This document shows positions 1 to 12,125 of a DNA stretch of 64,000 bases, piece by piece. The stretch's first letter is position 1, and each line of letters starts with the position of its first letter. The stretch covers positions 81,399,501-81,463,500 of the forward strand of contig CM070903.1 of assembly GCA_036417435.1 (NCBI GenBank), written 5' to 3'. Position numbers and translations under genes: made by a program. The notes under the pieces were generated by a model. That model saw only the letters and a list, made by a program, of their open reading frames with translations. It made no database searches and was not told where the DNA came from. This DNA is from Inia geoffrensis. Taxonomy: Eukaryota; Chordata; Mammalia; Artiodactyla; Iniidae.

Positions 1-784
1 AGAGACACTATGGGAGCAATTGAAAGAGTCTTTGTCCTAGTCCTGCTGCCAGCTCACTGGATGACCATCTACAAGCCACCTTCTCTCTCAGAATCTTGGA
101 TTATGTGTCTGTAAAGTGAAAAGTTTCCTTCCAGATTTATGAATTGGTAAAATCTGTGCATCACACCCTCTCAACTTCATTCTGTCCTGAAAAGCATTCT
201 AGGGGACACATACTGAGTGAATCCAATTTTGTGATTGGTGATGGGGCATTTAGAGGATGAGACTAGACAAAGGAAGATGCTCCTTTCCCACAGATAACAT
301 GTGAGGAGTTTAACTGTGATCTGCTATTACTAACTTTACTGTCACTCTTACAGGAACTTTTCTGTTTCATGCTGGAAGCTGGGACATGGAGGAGTCAATG
401 AGAGGATGGCCAATCTTTCATGTGGGAGGACTGTTGGGTTACAGTGGCCCAAGCTTGGTGTATGACATAGAATTTGGGGTATGTCAGAATCAGATGAACC
501 ACTCAAGGAGGCAGCTGAGCTATGATTAAGAAACCATGGTTTCACATTTGTGTTTCTTGCCTGGGAAGGGCTAAAGGGATCATTCTGGCTCCTCAGAGTC
601 CAGAGCTGTAACATAGAATTGGGAAGGCAGGAAACTAGGAGTTGGAATTTGGTAAGGAATGGGGATTATTGTTGTGTCATGGCTGTTTTAATTAGAAGGC
701 AAACCCAGAAAGTCAGCCCACAGGAGAGGCATATCAGAGATCAACCCAAGTGAGATATACAGTCAGTGTGATGGCAATGATGAT
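1..784. other. No gene recognised
   Basis: Only short frames with no domain-like content. No repeat family is recognised with confidence. Confidence 0.5.
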
Positions 785-970
785 AACATGGGTACCTTGA
801 AGACCAGGATTTAGTTCTAGCTCTGTTGGGCAAATTCACATCTCTGAGCCTACTTTCTACATCTGTAAAATGAGAAGAATAATCCGAATCCTGTTTGTCT
901 CATGGGGTAATTTTGTAAAGCTTACGTGAAAGCATGAGTGGGAAAGTACTTTGTCAACTAAAAAATGTTA
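785..970 (+). repeat. MIR-type SINE fragment
   Basis: It shows MIR core phrasing: CTCTGAGCCTACTTTCTACA, CATCTGTAAAATGAGAAGAA and CATGGGGTAATTTTGT. The copy is diverged with no flanking duplication visible. Confidence 0.65.
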
Positions 971-999
971 TGAAATAATAGTTATAAGACATGACTGTT

Positions 1000-1985
1000 G
1001 TTCCAATTTTCTCTGGTTTGAATTATTTCTGATGAGACACAAGTGGTAATTCTTATAGTTGTTCCTTTGTCTGTTGGTAATATGTTCCCCATCTCAACTC
1101 CATCCAGCTGCTTTTAAGATGTTTTTCTTTATCATTTACTTAACACATAATCAGTTTATAATGATTTGATTACAGTACACTCTGACTGTGGTGTGGGGTG
1201 TGTGTGTGTTTATCTTGCTTGAAGTACACTGAGTTTCTTATATCTGTAGGCTTATATTTTTCATGTCATTTAAATTTACAATAGATCCCTTGATAGTGTA
1301 TCACAGGACAATTGTCCCTGAGACTTTTCTTTCCCCCAGCATTTTATCTCTATGTGCTTCCATGTACATAATCTCTATCGTTCTGTCTTCAAGTTTATTA
1401 GCGTTGTTTGTTTGTTTTTTTTTGGCTGTGTTACATATTGTGGGATCTTAGTTTCCTGACCAGATGCCAAACCCACACCCTCATCAGTGAAAGCACAGAG
1501 TCCTAACCTCTGGACCACCAGGGTATTCCCTATTAGCCTTTCTTATGCATTGCCTAATTGATGTTAATCTCATAATTTTTAAATTTCAAATCATGTAACT
1601 TTTAATTCTAGAACTTCCATTTTGTTCTAGAATTAAACTTGTCTTAACCTTCTCTTTCTGAAGATTTCCTGTTCTTCACTCATTATGTTTAATATTTCCT
1701 TTAAATTCTTGAATATAATTATAATAGCTGTTTTAAAGTTCTTGTTTGCAAATTGTATCATCTTTCCCATTTCTTGGTTGTATTCTATTTTTCTGATTTT
1801 TATTTTGCTTACATATCAGGTATTTATGCTCATTTCTATACTTAGTAAATTGTATTGTATGGTTGACATTATGGGTACTATATTTTTGAAGGATTTTATC
1901 TTTATTCATAACAGAGTTTAGTGCTTTGTTGCAGGAGGCATTTAATTTGCTCATGGACCAACATAGTCCTTTCAAGTTTTCTTTA
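1000..1985. other. AT-rich old retroelement-like stretch
   Basis: Strongly T-rich on plus, with phrasing reminiscent of an antisense old L1 or HAL1 (runs such as TTTGCAAATTGTATCATCTTTCCC). It is interrupted by a SINE at 1403-1530. The family cannot be fixed by eye. No intact protein frame is seen. Confidence 0.4.
1403..1530 (-). mobile_element. CHR-type tRNA-derived SINE, short form
   Basis: The plus strand ends GGACCACCAGGGTATTCCC, the reverse complement of the SINE head, after GATCTTAGTTTCCTGACCAG. Direct duplications TATTAGC flank it at 1396-1402 and 1531-1537. The body is diverged from the copies at 53.1 and 54.6 kb. Confidence 0.85.
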
Positions 1986-3769
1986 GAGTCTTTTAAATAG
2001 TTGGTCTAGAATGACTATTACCCTAGGGTTAGGCTAGTTCTATTCCTAATGTGTTGCCTTTATATGGGTTTTATTGAATTTCTGGGATTTTCAGCAAAGT
2101 CTCTACTGTGCCTAGTCAGAATGCAAACATCTTTCAGCCTTATGCAATATCTAGTATTTGTTTAACTCGCAGTTCCAAGTAGTTGGTTTCATCTAAAAGA
2201 TATTTTCACTCTAGCTTCATGCAGTTTTTCTCTGCACATACACAGGTTAGTATTCAGCCAAAGACTCAAGGGGACCCTTAAGCACATTTTTAGAGCTCCT
2301 TCTGTACATAGCTTCCTTCTCCCTCTTACCCTGTCCTAGAAATTCTAGATGCTTCAGTAACCCCAAATTCTAATCTCTATCCTTTTAGCTCTGCTGAGCA
2401 ACTGTGTTCTGTTTTGCCTCCCCTTGTCTGTACTACGGTCTGGAAAGTGCCTTAAAACAGAATGCCATTACAATATTGGGGATTATCTTGTTTGTTTCCT
2501 ACCTCTCAGAAATCACAGTCCTGCACTGCCTTTGGTTCAACATCAGAAAACAGTTATTTTATATAATTAGTCTAGGTCTAAACTAATTTACCAAAAGAGG
2601 GCTAATGTAGTATCTGTTCCACCATCAGGGCAGGAGGTTGAAGTTCCAACATACGGAATATGTGACTACTTGGTACAAAGTGCTGTTAGTCTTTGAGACT
2701 TCACAGATAAACAGCACACCCTAGGCCTCATTACCTTCTGGAAAAGATAGTCAGACAAATAAGTTCAATGATATCAGGGGAGTTTTAGCAGAGGAAAGTA
2801 CTGAGTGTCATAATAATTCAGAGGAGGGGACATTTAACTGAAGAAATCAGGAAAGACTTCCTAGAGAAGATGGCATTTAAGCAGGAAATTTCTGTTTTGC
2901 TAGTTGGAGAGTAGAAAGACACATTAAGCAAATGAACAAAGAAAAAAAGTGTGTGTTTAGTTAGGAATACTAGATGACTGTTGTATAAGTTGTATGGGTG
3001 TGAAAGAAAACTGTTACCATGTGAAACTAGAAAAATAAGGTCCAGCTCTGGAAAGTCCATGAATGTTACGTTAAATAGATCAGCCTATCCTGTATAGGAA
3101 CCCATAGCATCAAAATGATGAAAAGCAAGATCTTTGTGAGAACTTGTCTGTAATTTACTAACTGAGATTTGGGGTAAGTTTATTATAAACTTCAGGGTTT
3201 TCTTCTTTTAATTTAAAAAATAGGATAATGTCAGAACTGCCTTATTATATCAATGATGGTTAATTTAGTAAATGTCTGTAAAGCACTCAGCTCAGTGTCT
3301 GGCATTTAAGTGTTCAGAATTGTAGCTGCTTATGTTATTGTTGTTATTTCTGTAGGCAAATCGAACCAGAGTTAGTTTGTGAATTGGGTTACTTTGTGAA
3401 TAGTTATGTATTTTTATATTTAAAAAATGCTGTTGGCTGAATGAGGAATAAACTACACATACGAGAATGATTAAATGAAGACCAGAATGAACAGAATATG
3501 GAGTGGGCTGGAAGGTATGCACAGTAGAGACCAAGGAGTTTCATCCTCCATGGATGGAAAAATAGCATAGTCAGGGTCTCAAGCTATGGCCAACTGCTTT
3601 GACCCCATTAGAGTGTGTTTTACATGTATCTGTTCTGGAGCAGAGGTGCCCAATTATAGTAAGAAATCCCTAGACCCTGAGGCATCATTGCCAGGGGTGA
3701 TAGGCTCATGTGTTCATTTAAAAGCATTACTGAAATTGTGAGCATTTTGCCTTTTGTGGAGGCTCATAT
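1986..3769. other. No gene recognised
   Basis: AT-rich intergenic sequence. A weak MIR/L2-like phrase near 3275-3350 (CAGCTCAGTGTCTGGCATTT) is the only repeat-like signal. The open frames are short and uninformative. Confidence 0.5.
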
Positions 3770-4257
3770 TTTTCCAAATAGCTACAACAGTATCTCTGAT
3801 CCATACATTCTTCCTAGAATGCAGTGTTGACACCGTACCCATTAAGTTTGGGTGGGCTTGTTACTGGAGCAGAAATGAGCTATGTGACTTTTGAGCCAAG
3901 GTCCTAAAAGGCAATACAGGTGACACCTGGTCCTCTTGGAACACTTTCTTTTGTAATTCAATCACCATGCCGTGAGAAAGCAAAGAGACCACAGGTAGAG
4001 GCTACGTATAGGTTTTGTGGATGACGGCCCCAACTGAGGTCCTATAGTCACTATCGACCTCTGGTCGTGTGAGTTCCTGTGGCCTCCAGTGATTCTGACC
4101 CCCAGTCTATAAGCTGCCTCAGCTCCCCATGTGGAGCAGAGGTGAGCTGTCCCTTCCAATCCCTGCCCAAATGCCAATTTATGAGCCAAACAAACCAATG
4201 TTATTTTAAGCCACTAGATTTGAGGTGGTTTGTTAAGTAGCAATAGATAACTGGAAT
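3770..4257 (+). mobile_element. MLT1-like LTR, old
   Basis: The right half reads TTATTTTAAGCCACTAGATTT, GGTGGTTTGTTAAGTAGCAA and ATAGATAACTGGAAT, the standard end of an MLT1-type MaLR LTR. The left boundary is approximate. Confidence 0.65.
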
Positions 4258-7200
4258 ACTGTTGTATATTTTCTCCCTTTAACAGTTACTAAAAGTACAA
4301 CTTCCAGCTTTTAAGGCTCTCAATTTTAAAAAAATGTATTAAACATGGTCCTCATATTCACAAAAAAGGTGAAGACACACCGAACTAGAAACTTTAACTG
4401 ATAAAGAGAAAGTAGAGCAGAAGCCATTGTACCAATGATGTTGGTTGGTTTGTCCTAATAAGACTATTCTCTGCCTGTAAGAAACTGAAAAATGTTTCCT
4501 GAAACCAGATTCTATCTCCCACAGCAATTATTTTGACAATATATTTTCCTTTTACCCATGATTACACATTTACTTTCTACTGAGGCATAATTTGTTTTTT
4601 AAAAACTAGAAAATTACACCTCTCTTGATGTCGACAAAACCAGGTAAACTAAAGTAACTGGGAAAACAGGCATCTTTTAAAATAATTCCTGCCAACTTGT
4701 TTTCTCTCCGCCTCCCCATACTTTTCCACACAGCTCCTTGCACACACTCTCAAATGTGGTCACAACAGTTGTCAATAACAACCGAAGATTAAGCTCCACG
4801 AGGAGACAAACATTCAGAAAATTGGAGCCGGAAACACTTCTAGTGGTTGGTTCCATTCTCCCAGCAGTTGACTCATCTCAGAGAGAGTGCACAACTTATG
4901 GTTTGAGATGACAGCAAATCTCCCAACAGCCTGGATAACCTTTGCTAAGGCCTTACAAATGGGAAAGGACCGTGCTAGTTATTGAGGAATCACAGATAGA
5001 TACAAGAAGCACCTTTACCAGGACACATTAATCCAATGAATGGTCTGATGGTGAGCAAAACATTTGAATCCAAGACCTGTGATCTGCCTGTTGCTCTGAC
5101 AAAGGAGAGTGGAGGGGAAATATTCAACAATAGCCCAATCCATTTAGGGACTATCCCACCCCATTCTAACATATAGCATATATCCATCAAACTAGCCAGA
5201 ATTAAAAAAAAAAAAAAAGTTTCTATTCAAATACAAATACAGTTCCCAGTGGAACCCAGGATTTTTTTTTAATCCATTGGTTTTTTGTTATATCAACTGA
5301 ATTCTCATATTTGTATATCACTTATACATTTTGAATTCATTCATATCTCAGAAATTTTAATGAGATACCACTGCACAAAGTCTTGAGGTGTTCCCCTAAA
5401 AGAGAGATAAGATGATGAATAGGTGTTTGTTGTTTGATCATTAAAACTAGGAAGTAATGATTTCCTTCTATGTTTTAAAACAACTGATAAGACCAGATGG
5501 CTTAAGACAACATGGCTTAAGGCGTCATCTTTTAGAGAGATGAAAAATCCAATTAAATCTAAGAGATTCACCCCAGAAAAAGGCACAGGAGCACAGAGTG
5601 TACAATTTTTACTACAGTTTCAGAGAGTACATGAACTTCAGGTTAAGAATCACTGCCTACTGATGATGTATGCTATATGAGCATGAGCTAACTGCTTTGG
5701 ATTTGAAATCAATCACCATTTTTTGTACACCTACTGTGTCAGACACTTAGCCAGGCACTCCACGTCCACTTCAGCATCATCCTGGGAAGTAGATAAAGAC
5801 TGCTGTGTATAACAGAGCAGGAATCTTCTTTCCTCTTTCACCTTTTCCCCATAACAAGGATTAACATTCCAAAAATGGAATGTTCTTCCAATGAACACAT
5901 TCTAGGAAATGTTAATGTAGTCAAAATCCTTTAAGTTAAAGGTAAGGAAACTGAAGCAGAGAGAGAGAGTTAAAATGCCTGAAGTAAGATGGTGAGTTGG
6001 TACAGGTTGGGCTTAGACCCAGGCCTGTCTCCTGGGTCTGTGCTCTTTGACTACATCCATCAACTACAAGAGGTCCCCAGTGCAATAGATAACAAGTTGT
6101 TTTGGTTTGGGTTTCCCAGAAGCTGACACTCAGACAAGAATATGATAGCAAAGTAGTTTGATGGGGAGGGAAAATAAACACCAGGAGAGGAAGAAGAAAA
6201 TACGCCATAAAAGGTAGTCAATGTGGGGTGTGTTATCAAGTCAGTTACAACTGTGGGTGACTGGAGCTTTATCTTATTGGGGAAACTCTGGGAGCTTAAC
6301 ATAGGACACACACCTTAGAGTTACTGCACAAACGGGACTGGGTAGCTGGGTTTATTTATACACCAACTGCAGCCAGTTATTGTTTGAGGGCTGTTTAGGG
6401 AATAGGGAGATGCATTCATTCTAGCCCTTCCAACCTCCTTCATTGGGCAAAACAGGCTTCAGTGGCCAAAGAAGCCTCTTAATCAAAGAAATGCAAGTGA
6501 TGACAGTTGCAAGTCACTCAGCAGATACAGAAGATGAGGGAATATTTTCAGGCTACTGACAGTGTCTGCTGCATGTGTGTATTAATGTCCACGGTCAGAT
6601 CTGTGAGCTAGTACATGGCTTATTTGTTTGGGGGTTGGGAGTCTTGGCTCCTCATTTCAATGTACTTAGCTTCTTTTGGTGATATAGAACTGAATACCAT
6701 TTTGAGACTCAGGGAAGTGATTCTGGAGACAGCAACCAAGATAATGCAAGGTTTGTGAAGCAGGCCAAGTTGGATGATGGCTCTGGGTTTATTTAGTTTA
6801 TTTACCCTGCAGAAGAGAAAGTTGAAACAGAGCTTAATTTTAATCCACTGAATCAAATCAGTTTCCAAATTCTGTTAGTTCTGTATCCATAATGACTTTC
6901 TTTTTCCCACAGGGCTTTGCCTAGGCTCTCAATACTTATCATCTAAACCAGTCATTTTCAACACTGTTAGATCTAATGCTTTCTTTCCTAAAAAATAAAT
7001 AAAAATAAAGAATATTCATGATGACTGTTTAGTATATGGAAATTAAAATTATAGATAATATAATCTATCAAAATAGATCATTCCACAAACAGCAAAATAA
7101 TACCCTGACTTTAATACACAGAGAAATAAAGTAGTTTATAACAAAATAGTAACATATTTCAGTAAACTAGTATGTGTGATCAAGCAGTCAAATGCTTGCA

Positions 7201-8689
7201 CCTCTTCATAATTTGAGCATCATAGTTATAAATGCAGACCAGTACAGGTGTGTTGTATTAGGGCTCAAGTATCATTAGTAGTGTGTATATTGGTAAAACA
7301 GTGTTAAATGCCAGGTCCAGACTATTATAGAAAGGAATATTCCGTTTTTTATGTGGAATTCAGAACAATTTTTAGTTGTTTGGCCTAAACTGCCTAGATG
7401 CCTATCGTTCTTGGCTCCATGTTCACTAAACACTAGTAACAAATCATAAGATCCCACAAAGTTTCAAAACATGTCTCAGGAGCAGGATAACCCCTATTGA
7501 GAACCATTGACTCATTAAAGAAAAATCTGAATTGTTCCCCCAGCCTCTAATCTTTATTCTCTCTTATCTGCCCTCCACAGAGCCACAGAGCCAACTTCCT
7601 AGAATGTAGGGCAGACCTTCCTCCCAAACCTTCCATGGCCCTTCAGTCCAAATTTCTTTCTCCTGGTAGGAGACCTAGAGGGTAGCCTAGCTGGCGAAGG
7701 TTTCAGAGAGCTGGAGCCAGAACCGTCACACATAGCCACACTCAATTCCAGGGGTATCTTCTCATACAGGGAACATGTGATATTTAAAACAAAGAACTGT
7801 GCACAGCCCAGAGTCTATATGTAAAACCTCTGTCTATAAAGCAGGGCCGATGTTCCATTAGCTGTTCTGAGAAGCCCTCGATAAGCTCTGAGTTGCACAG
7901 AAGTATGGGAAGGCTGTCAAGGCCTTATCCCATATCCATTCTCTCTTGGTGACCTAGGCACTGAAGCCAATGCTGGCATCAGTAAGAACTTGGAAGTTCC
8001 TTGTCTACATGTTTGTGGACATCGTGACCCTCTCTGTGGTTCCCGGGTCTGAGTTGTAGGGTATGCAATGGACCATGGGCTGTTTGTGGGCCTGGTGTGG
8101 ACAGAAGTGGTGGCAGATGGATAGAATGATGTGAAGGATGGTAAATGAAAGTGTCAAACCACAAGGTTGACAAATTCTGCTGGGAAGGGCCCTAAGCAAC
8201 AGTCCTCCAGGTTCCTCAGGGATCGGTGGTGCCCAGAAGTCAAAGAGATTCCAGCACTGGAAATCACCTCCTGATTCTTGGCACCTGTAGGCACATGCCT
8301 TCTGTCAGCCTATCAAACTTACTCATCCAAATGTCCCCATGGATGAGGAGAATGAATATAGACACCCCACACATGGGTGGGAATAAGTGTGGAGTCGAGT
8401 TGAAGGAGGCCTAGAAATGTAAAGTAACATGATGCAAACATAACATTTCTTTGAAATCTCATGCTTTATATTTTAAAAATCTATTACTTTTATATTCTGT
8501 AGTACACCATAGTGTACCATAGTGTTTGTTTTTTACACATATTTAGGTGTCTATACATGTCTCTAGGTGTGTGTATGTATGTGTGTGTGGTATAAATTTA
8601 GGCCTAGGAATGTCAGCTTGGATGTCAAGACACCTCTGTCCCTGGTTAGAGTATTTAATGTGGGTCATGGCAGTTGATCAGGGTGAGGA
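4258..8689. other. No gene recognised
   Basis: Intergenic. There is a short poly-A at 5203-5218 and T or A runs. Text around 6095-6380 has dispersed-repeat character, but I cannot assign it. No splice-linked coding exons were recognised. Confidence 0.5.
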
Positions 8690-8800
8690 CACACCAGAGT
8701 GGCAGTCTGCAGCTATGGACATCTTCAGCTAGTATATATTCCACTGAGCAGCTACTCCCCACTCTGGCTTCTAGATGAAGCCATCTGCCTGTGGCCCATT
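8690..8800 (+). repeat. Copy A of an unclassified local repeat pair
   Basis: It shares ordered blocks with 10685-10790: ACACACCA[A/G]AGTGGCA, TCTGCAG, AGTATATATTCC followed by TGAGCAG, and CCTGT[A/G]GCCCAT. The two are diverged and gapped. I do not recognise the family. Confidence 0.55.
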
Positions 8801-9190
8801 CAACTTCCAAAACTCCACTGAAACTGCATTCTCAAAGGTTACCATAAGCTCCGTACCCCCAAATGTTAGTCTTCATTTTACTTAACTTAGCTGAATTTAA
8901 CACTGCTAACCATTTCTCAGCTCCTTACCTTGGCTTGGATGGATGACAAAATACCATCCTGTTTTTCCTCCTGCCTCTCTGGTTCTTACTTTTCACTTTC
9001 TTCTACTTGCCCATTCTCTTCTAGTTGACCTTTAAAAATAACATGCCTGAGGTAAAATTCTAGGCATCTCTTCTTTCCCCTCTATATTTTTTCCCTAATT
9101 GCATCCACATACCTGGATTTTATTAACATCTATTCACTGATGACTACACTTTTTCCCTATATTTCTAGAAAGAACCCCTCGATTGATACA
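8795..9190 (+). repeat. L2 LINE fragment
   Basis: The CT-rich text follows the L2 consensus order: CCACTGAAACTGCATTCTCA, CTGCCTCTCTGGTTCTTAC, GATGACTACACTTTTTCCC. It is heavily diverged and has no intact frame. Confidence 0.65.
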
Positions 9191-9629
9191 GTTTCTTGCT
9201 TCACATATTTGTTTTGATGATTCATAGGCAGTGGCTTGCCGGAGCTGGCTCCTTCTGGGTCACAAAAGATTGTTAAATTTCCAAGATTTTTTAAGCTGGT
9301 TATTAAACAGTTGGTAGCTTGAAATCAGATGTGATGGAAGTATCTATACCATGAATATCAGAAAATGCTACGAGTCAGGGCTCCCCATCTATTCCCTCTC
9401 CCCCTGAAAAATGGCTTATAGAACACCACTACCATAGGCACCTTTAACTCAACATTTCAATACTGTTCTATTAACACTCCTTCCCTCAAACCTGGTTCTG
9501 TTCCAGCATTTCTTTCCACAATAGTGAGGAGAACCACCATCCATAAAGTTGCCCTGATTGAAACATGAGAGACAACCTTGATAACATTCTCCCTAATGTC
9601 TTCGTCTCTACCTATTTCTCTGACTTATT
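9191..9629. other. Unassigned, possibly repeat-derived
   Basis: The phrase AGTGGCTTGCCGGAGCTGGC followed by GTTGGTAGCTTGAAATCAGATG has the look of an ancient dispersed repeat. I cannot name it. Confidence 0.4.
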
Positions 9630-11560
9630 TTTTTCAATTCAATTCTATTGAGATATAATTTTTGTGTGATAAAATGTAGCTATTTTAACCATATAGTTTG
9701 ATGAGTTTTTGACAGTAGTATATACATTTGAAACTTTACCCCTATTAAGAAATAGACTATTTCCACCACCAAGTAAGTTCCTTCATCCACCTTCACAACT
9801 GACCTCAGGTAACCATTGACATGCTTTTTACAATTATTGATTAGTTTTACATATTCTAAATTTTTATAAAAATAGAATATACAAATATACTCTTTTATGT
9901 CTGGCTCCTGTTACTCAGCATAATTTTTTTGGATTAATCCATGTTGTTGCATCTATCTGTAATTTATTCCTTTTTCTTTCTGAGTAATATTCCACCATGT
10001 GTGTGTATTACAATTTGTTTATCCTCTTCTCTTGCTAATGTATATCTAGATTGTTTCCAGTTTTTATTTGGTATATATAAATATTCTTTAAAGATCTGTG
10101 TACATTTTTATGGCACATGTTTAAGCATTTTTATGGGTACATGTTTTTTATTGCTCTTGGAATTGAAGATACCATAAGGCTCTGTTAAGCAGGCAGAACA
10201 GTGCTGCTGGTGTTTTCTCTTAATGTCTTTGTTTGGTGGAAGAACAATGTATTATTGTCTTCCCTATTTTCTGAAATATATTGTATAGAACTGTTCTTTT
10301 TTCTTCCTTAGACGTTTGAAAGAATTCACCAGAGAAGTCACCTGGGTTGAGATTCTTCTTTGTGGAATATCATTTATAAGAAATCCAATGGTTTTTAATA
10401 GATATGGGACTATTTAGAATTTCTATCTTCTCTTAAGTCATTTTTGTTTGTTTGTTGTTGTTGTTTTTTTCCAAAGGATTCTTCCATTTCATATCAGATG
10501 TTGAATTTATTGGCAGTAGGTTGTTCTTAATAGTCCTTATTATCCTTTTAGTGACTGTAGACTCTGTAATAATGTCCCTTGTTTCATTCTTGATGATAAT
10601 TTGTGTCTTTTCCCTTGTTTCTTTGATGAATTTAGATAGAAGTTATTAGTTTTATTGAAATGTTGGTCACAACAATCTATTCAAGATAATAACACACCAA
10701 AGTGGCACCTCTGCAGTCAGTATATATTCCGTTGAGCAGACCTCCTTTATAAGCTGTTCCCACCTCTGGACTTCTACCTGTAGCCCATGATGTGGCATTT
10801 AAAGAATCTTCTTTTGGTTTAATTTATTTTCTCCATTATTTGTACATTCTTTATTTGATTGATTTTTGCTTTTATTTCTATTTTTTCATTTTTTCACTTA
10901 CTTTAGGTTTAATTGTCTCAATTTTTTATAGCTTTTTAGTATGGAAGTTTAAATTATTGATTTGATTTTTTTCTAATATAATCATTTGAAGTTATACATC
11001 TTCCCTTAGCATTGCTTCAACTGCATCTCACAAATTTTGATAAGTTGTGTTTCTATTTTCATTCAGTTCATTAAATATTTTTAAATTTCCCTTGGGATTT
11101 CTTTTATTACCCAAGACTTACTTAAAACTAAGGTGTTTATTTTTCAGATCTCTTTCTATTTTTATTTCCAATTTAATTCTGTACAATTAGAGAACATACT
11201 CTTTCAATCTTTAAAAACTTACTGATTTTAACCAATTGAAGGACTCACCTTGTTTGTTTTCCTACTCCCAGCGATTATGATCTTGTGATGTCTGCTGTTC
11301 AATGTCTGAAAGTGGGTTTTTTTCACATATTTTTCTTAGTTTTCTACATGTTTACAGTGGTAGTGCAAGTCCAGCATCTGTTACTTTATCATGACCTAAA
11401 GCCTCCCTGATTCACTGAATCACGCTCATAATGATTAACTTCCCTTAGTGTTTTCTATTGTACTTCAGGTTTCAACATTTCCTCCTAGAAATCTCCCCTT
11501 ACTGCTCTCCTTCACTGAAAACTTGGTTAGAACACTCTTTTGTGTGTGTGTGTGTTTTTT
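9630..11560 (-). mobile_element. Old L1 LINE, reverse orientation, 3' end and ORF2 part
   Basis: The plus strand reads ATTCTATTGAGATATAATTT at the 3' UTR side, then GAGTAATATTCCACCATGTG. After that comes antisense ORF2 text such as GAATTCACCAGAGAAGTCACC, CTTTTGGTTTAATTTATTTT and TTGCTTCAACTGCATCTCAC. It is interrupted by stops and small indels and is not functional. The right boundary is approximate. Confidence 0.75.
10685..10790 (+). repeat. Copy B of an unclassified local repeat pair
   Basis: It is related to 8690-8800 by the blocks listed there. It interrupts the reverse-strand L1: L1-like phrasing stops at ATTGAAATGTTGGTCACAAC and resumes at AATCTTCTTTTGGTTTAATT. Confidence 0.55.
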
Positions 11561-11905
11561 TCCCAGAGTGCACAATACTTACTCCTTATGTAGTACATAT
11601 CCCACTCTACTGTATTTGCCTGTTACTTTTTTACTTACTTCCCTTAAAGTATATATATTTTATATATTAGGTTGAACCATATGAAAGTTCTGCTATTTGA
11701 CAATTTTCTGATCTACAAAACTAGCAGTTTCCCCTAGTTCAAAGTAATATGTATTTAAAATGTTATTTATACATCCATAGAGAGGTTGTGGGGATCCAAA
11801 ATAGCTTTGGTCTCTTATGAAATGTCATTAATGGGAGAGTCCTCAGGTATAATAATCCTTTCCCAGAACGTTTGAAAGTGGCCCTACCACATTTTCTAAA
11901 TTCTT

Positions 11906-12115
11906 TTTTTTTTTTTTTTTTTGCGGTACGCGGGCCTCTCACTGTTGTGGCCTCTCCCGTTGCGGAGCACAGGCTCCAGATGCGCAGGCTCAGCGGCCAT
12001 GGCTCACGGGCCCAGCCGCTCTGCGGCACGTGGGATCTTCCCGGACCGGGGCACGAACCCGTGTCCCTTGCATCGGCAGGCGGACTCTCAACCACTGCGC
12101 CACCAGGGAAGCCCC
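11906..12115 (-). mobile_element. CHR-type tRNA-derived SINE, young full-length copy
   Basis: A poly-T tail, then GCGGTACGCGGGCCTCTCAC, ending GCGCCACCAGGGAAGCCCC on plus. The tRNA-like head is at the right end. Perfect 10-bp duplications CTAAATTCTT flank it at 11896-11905 and 12116-12125. Open frames across it on both strands are repeat-derived and not genes. Confidence 0.95.
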
Positions 12116-12125
12116 CTAAATTCTT

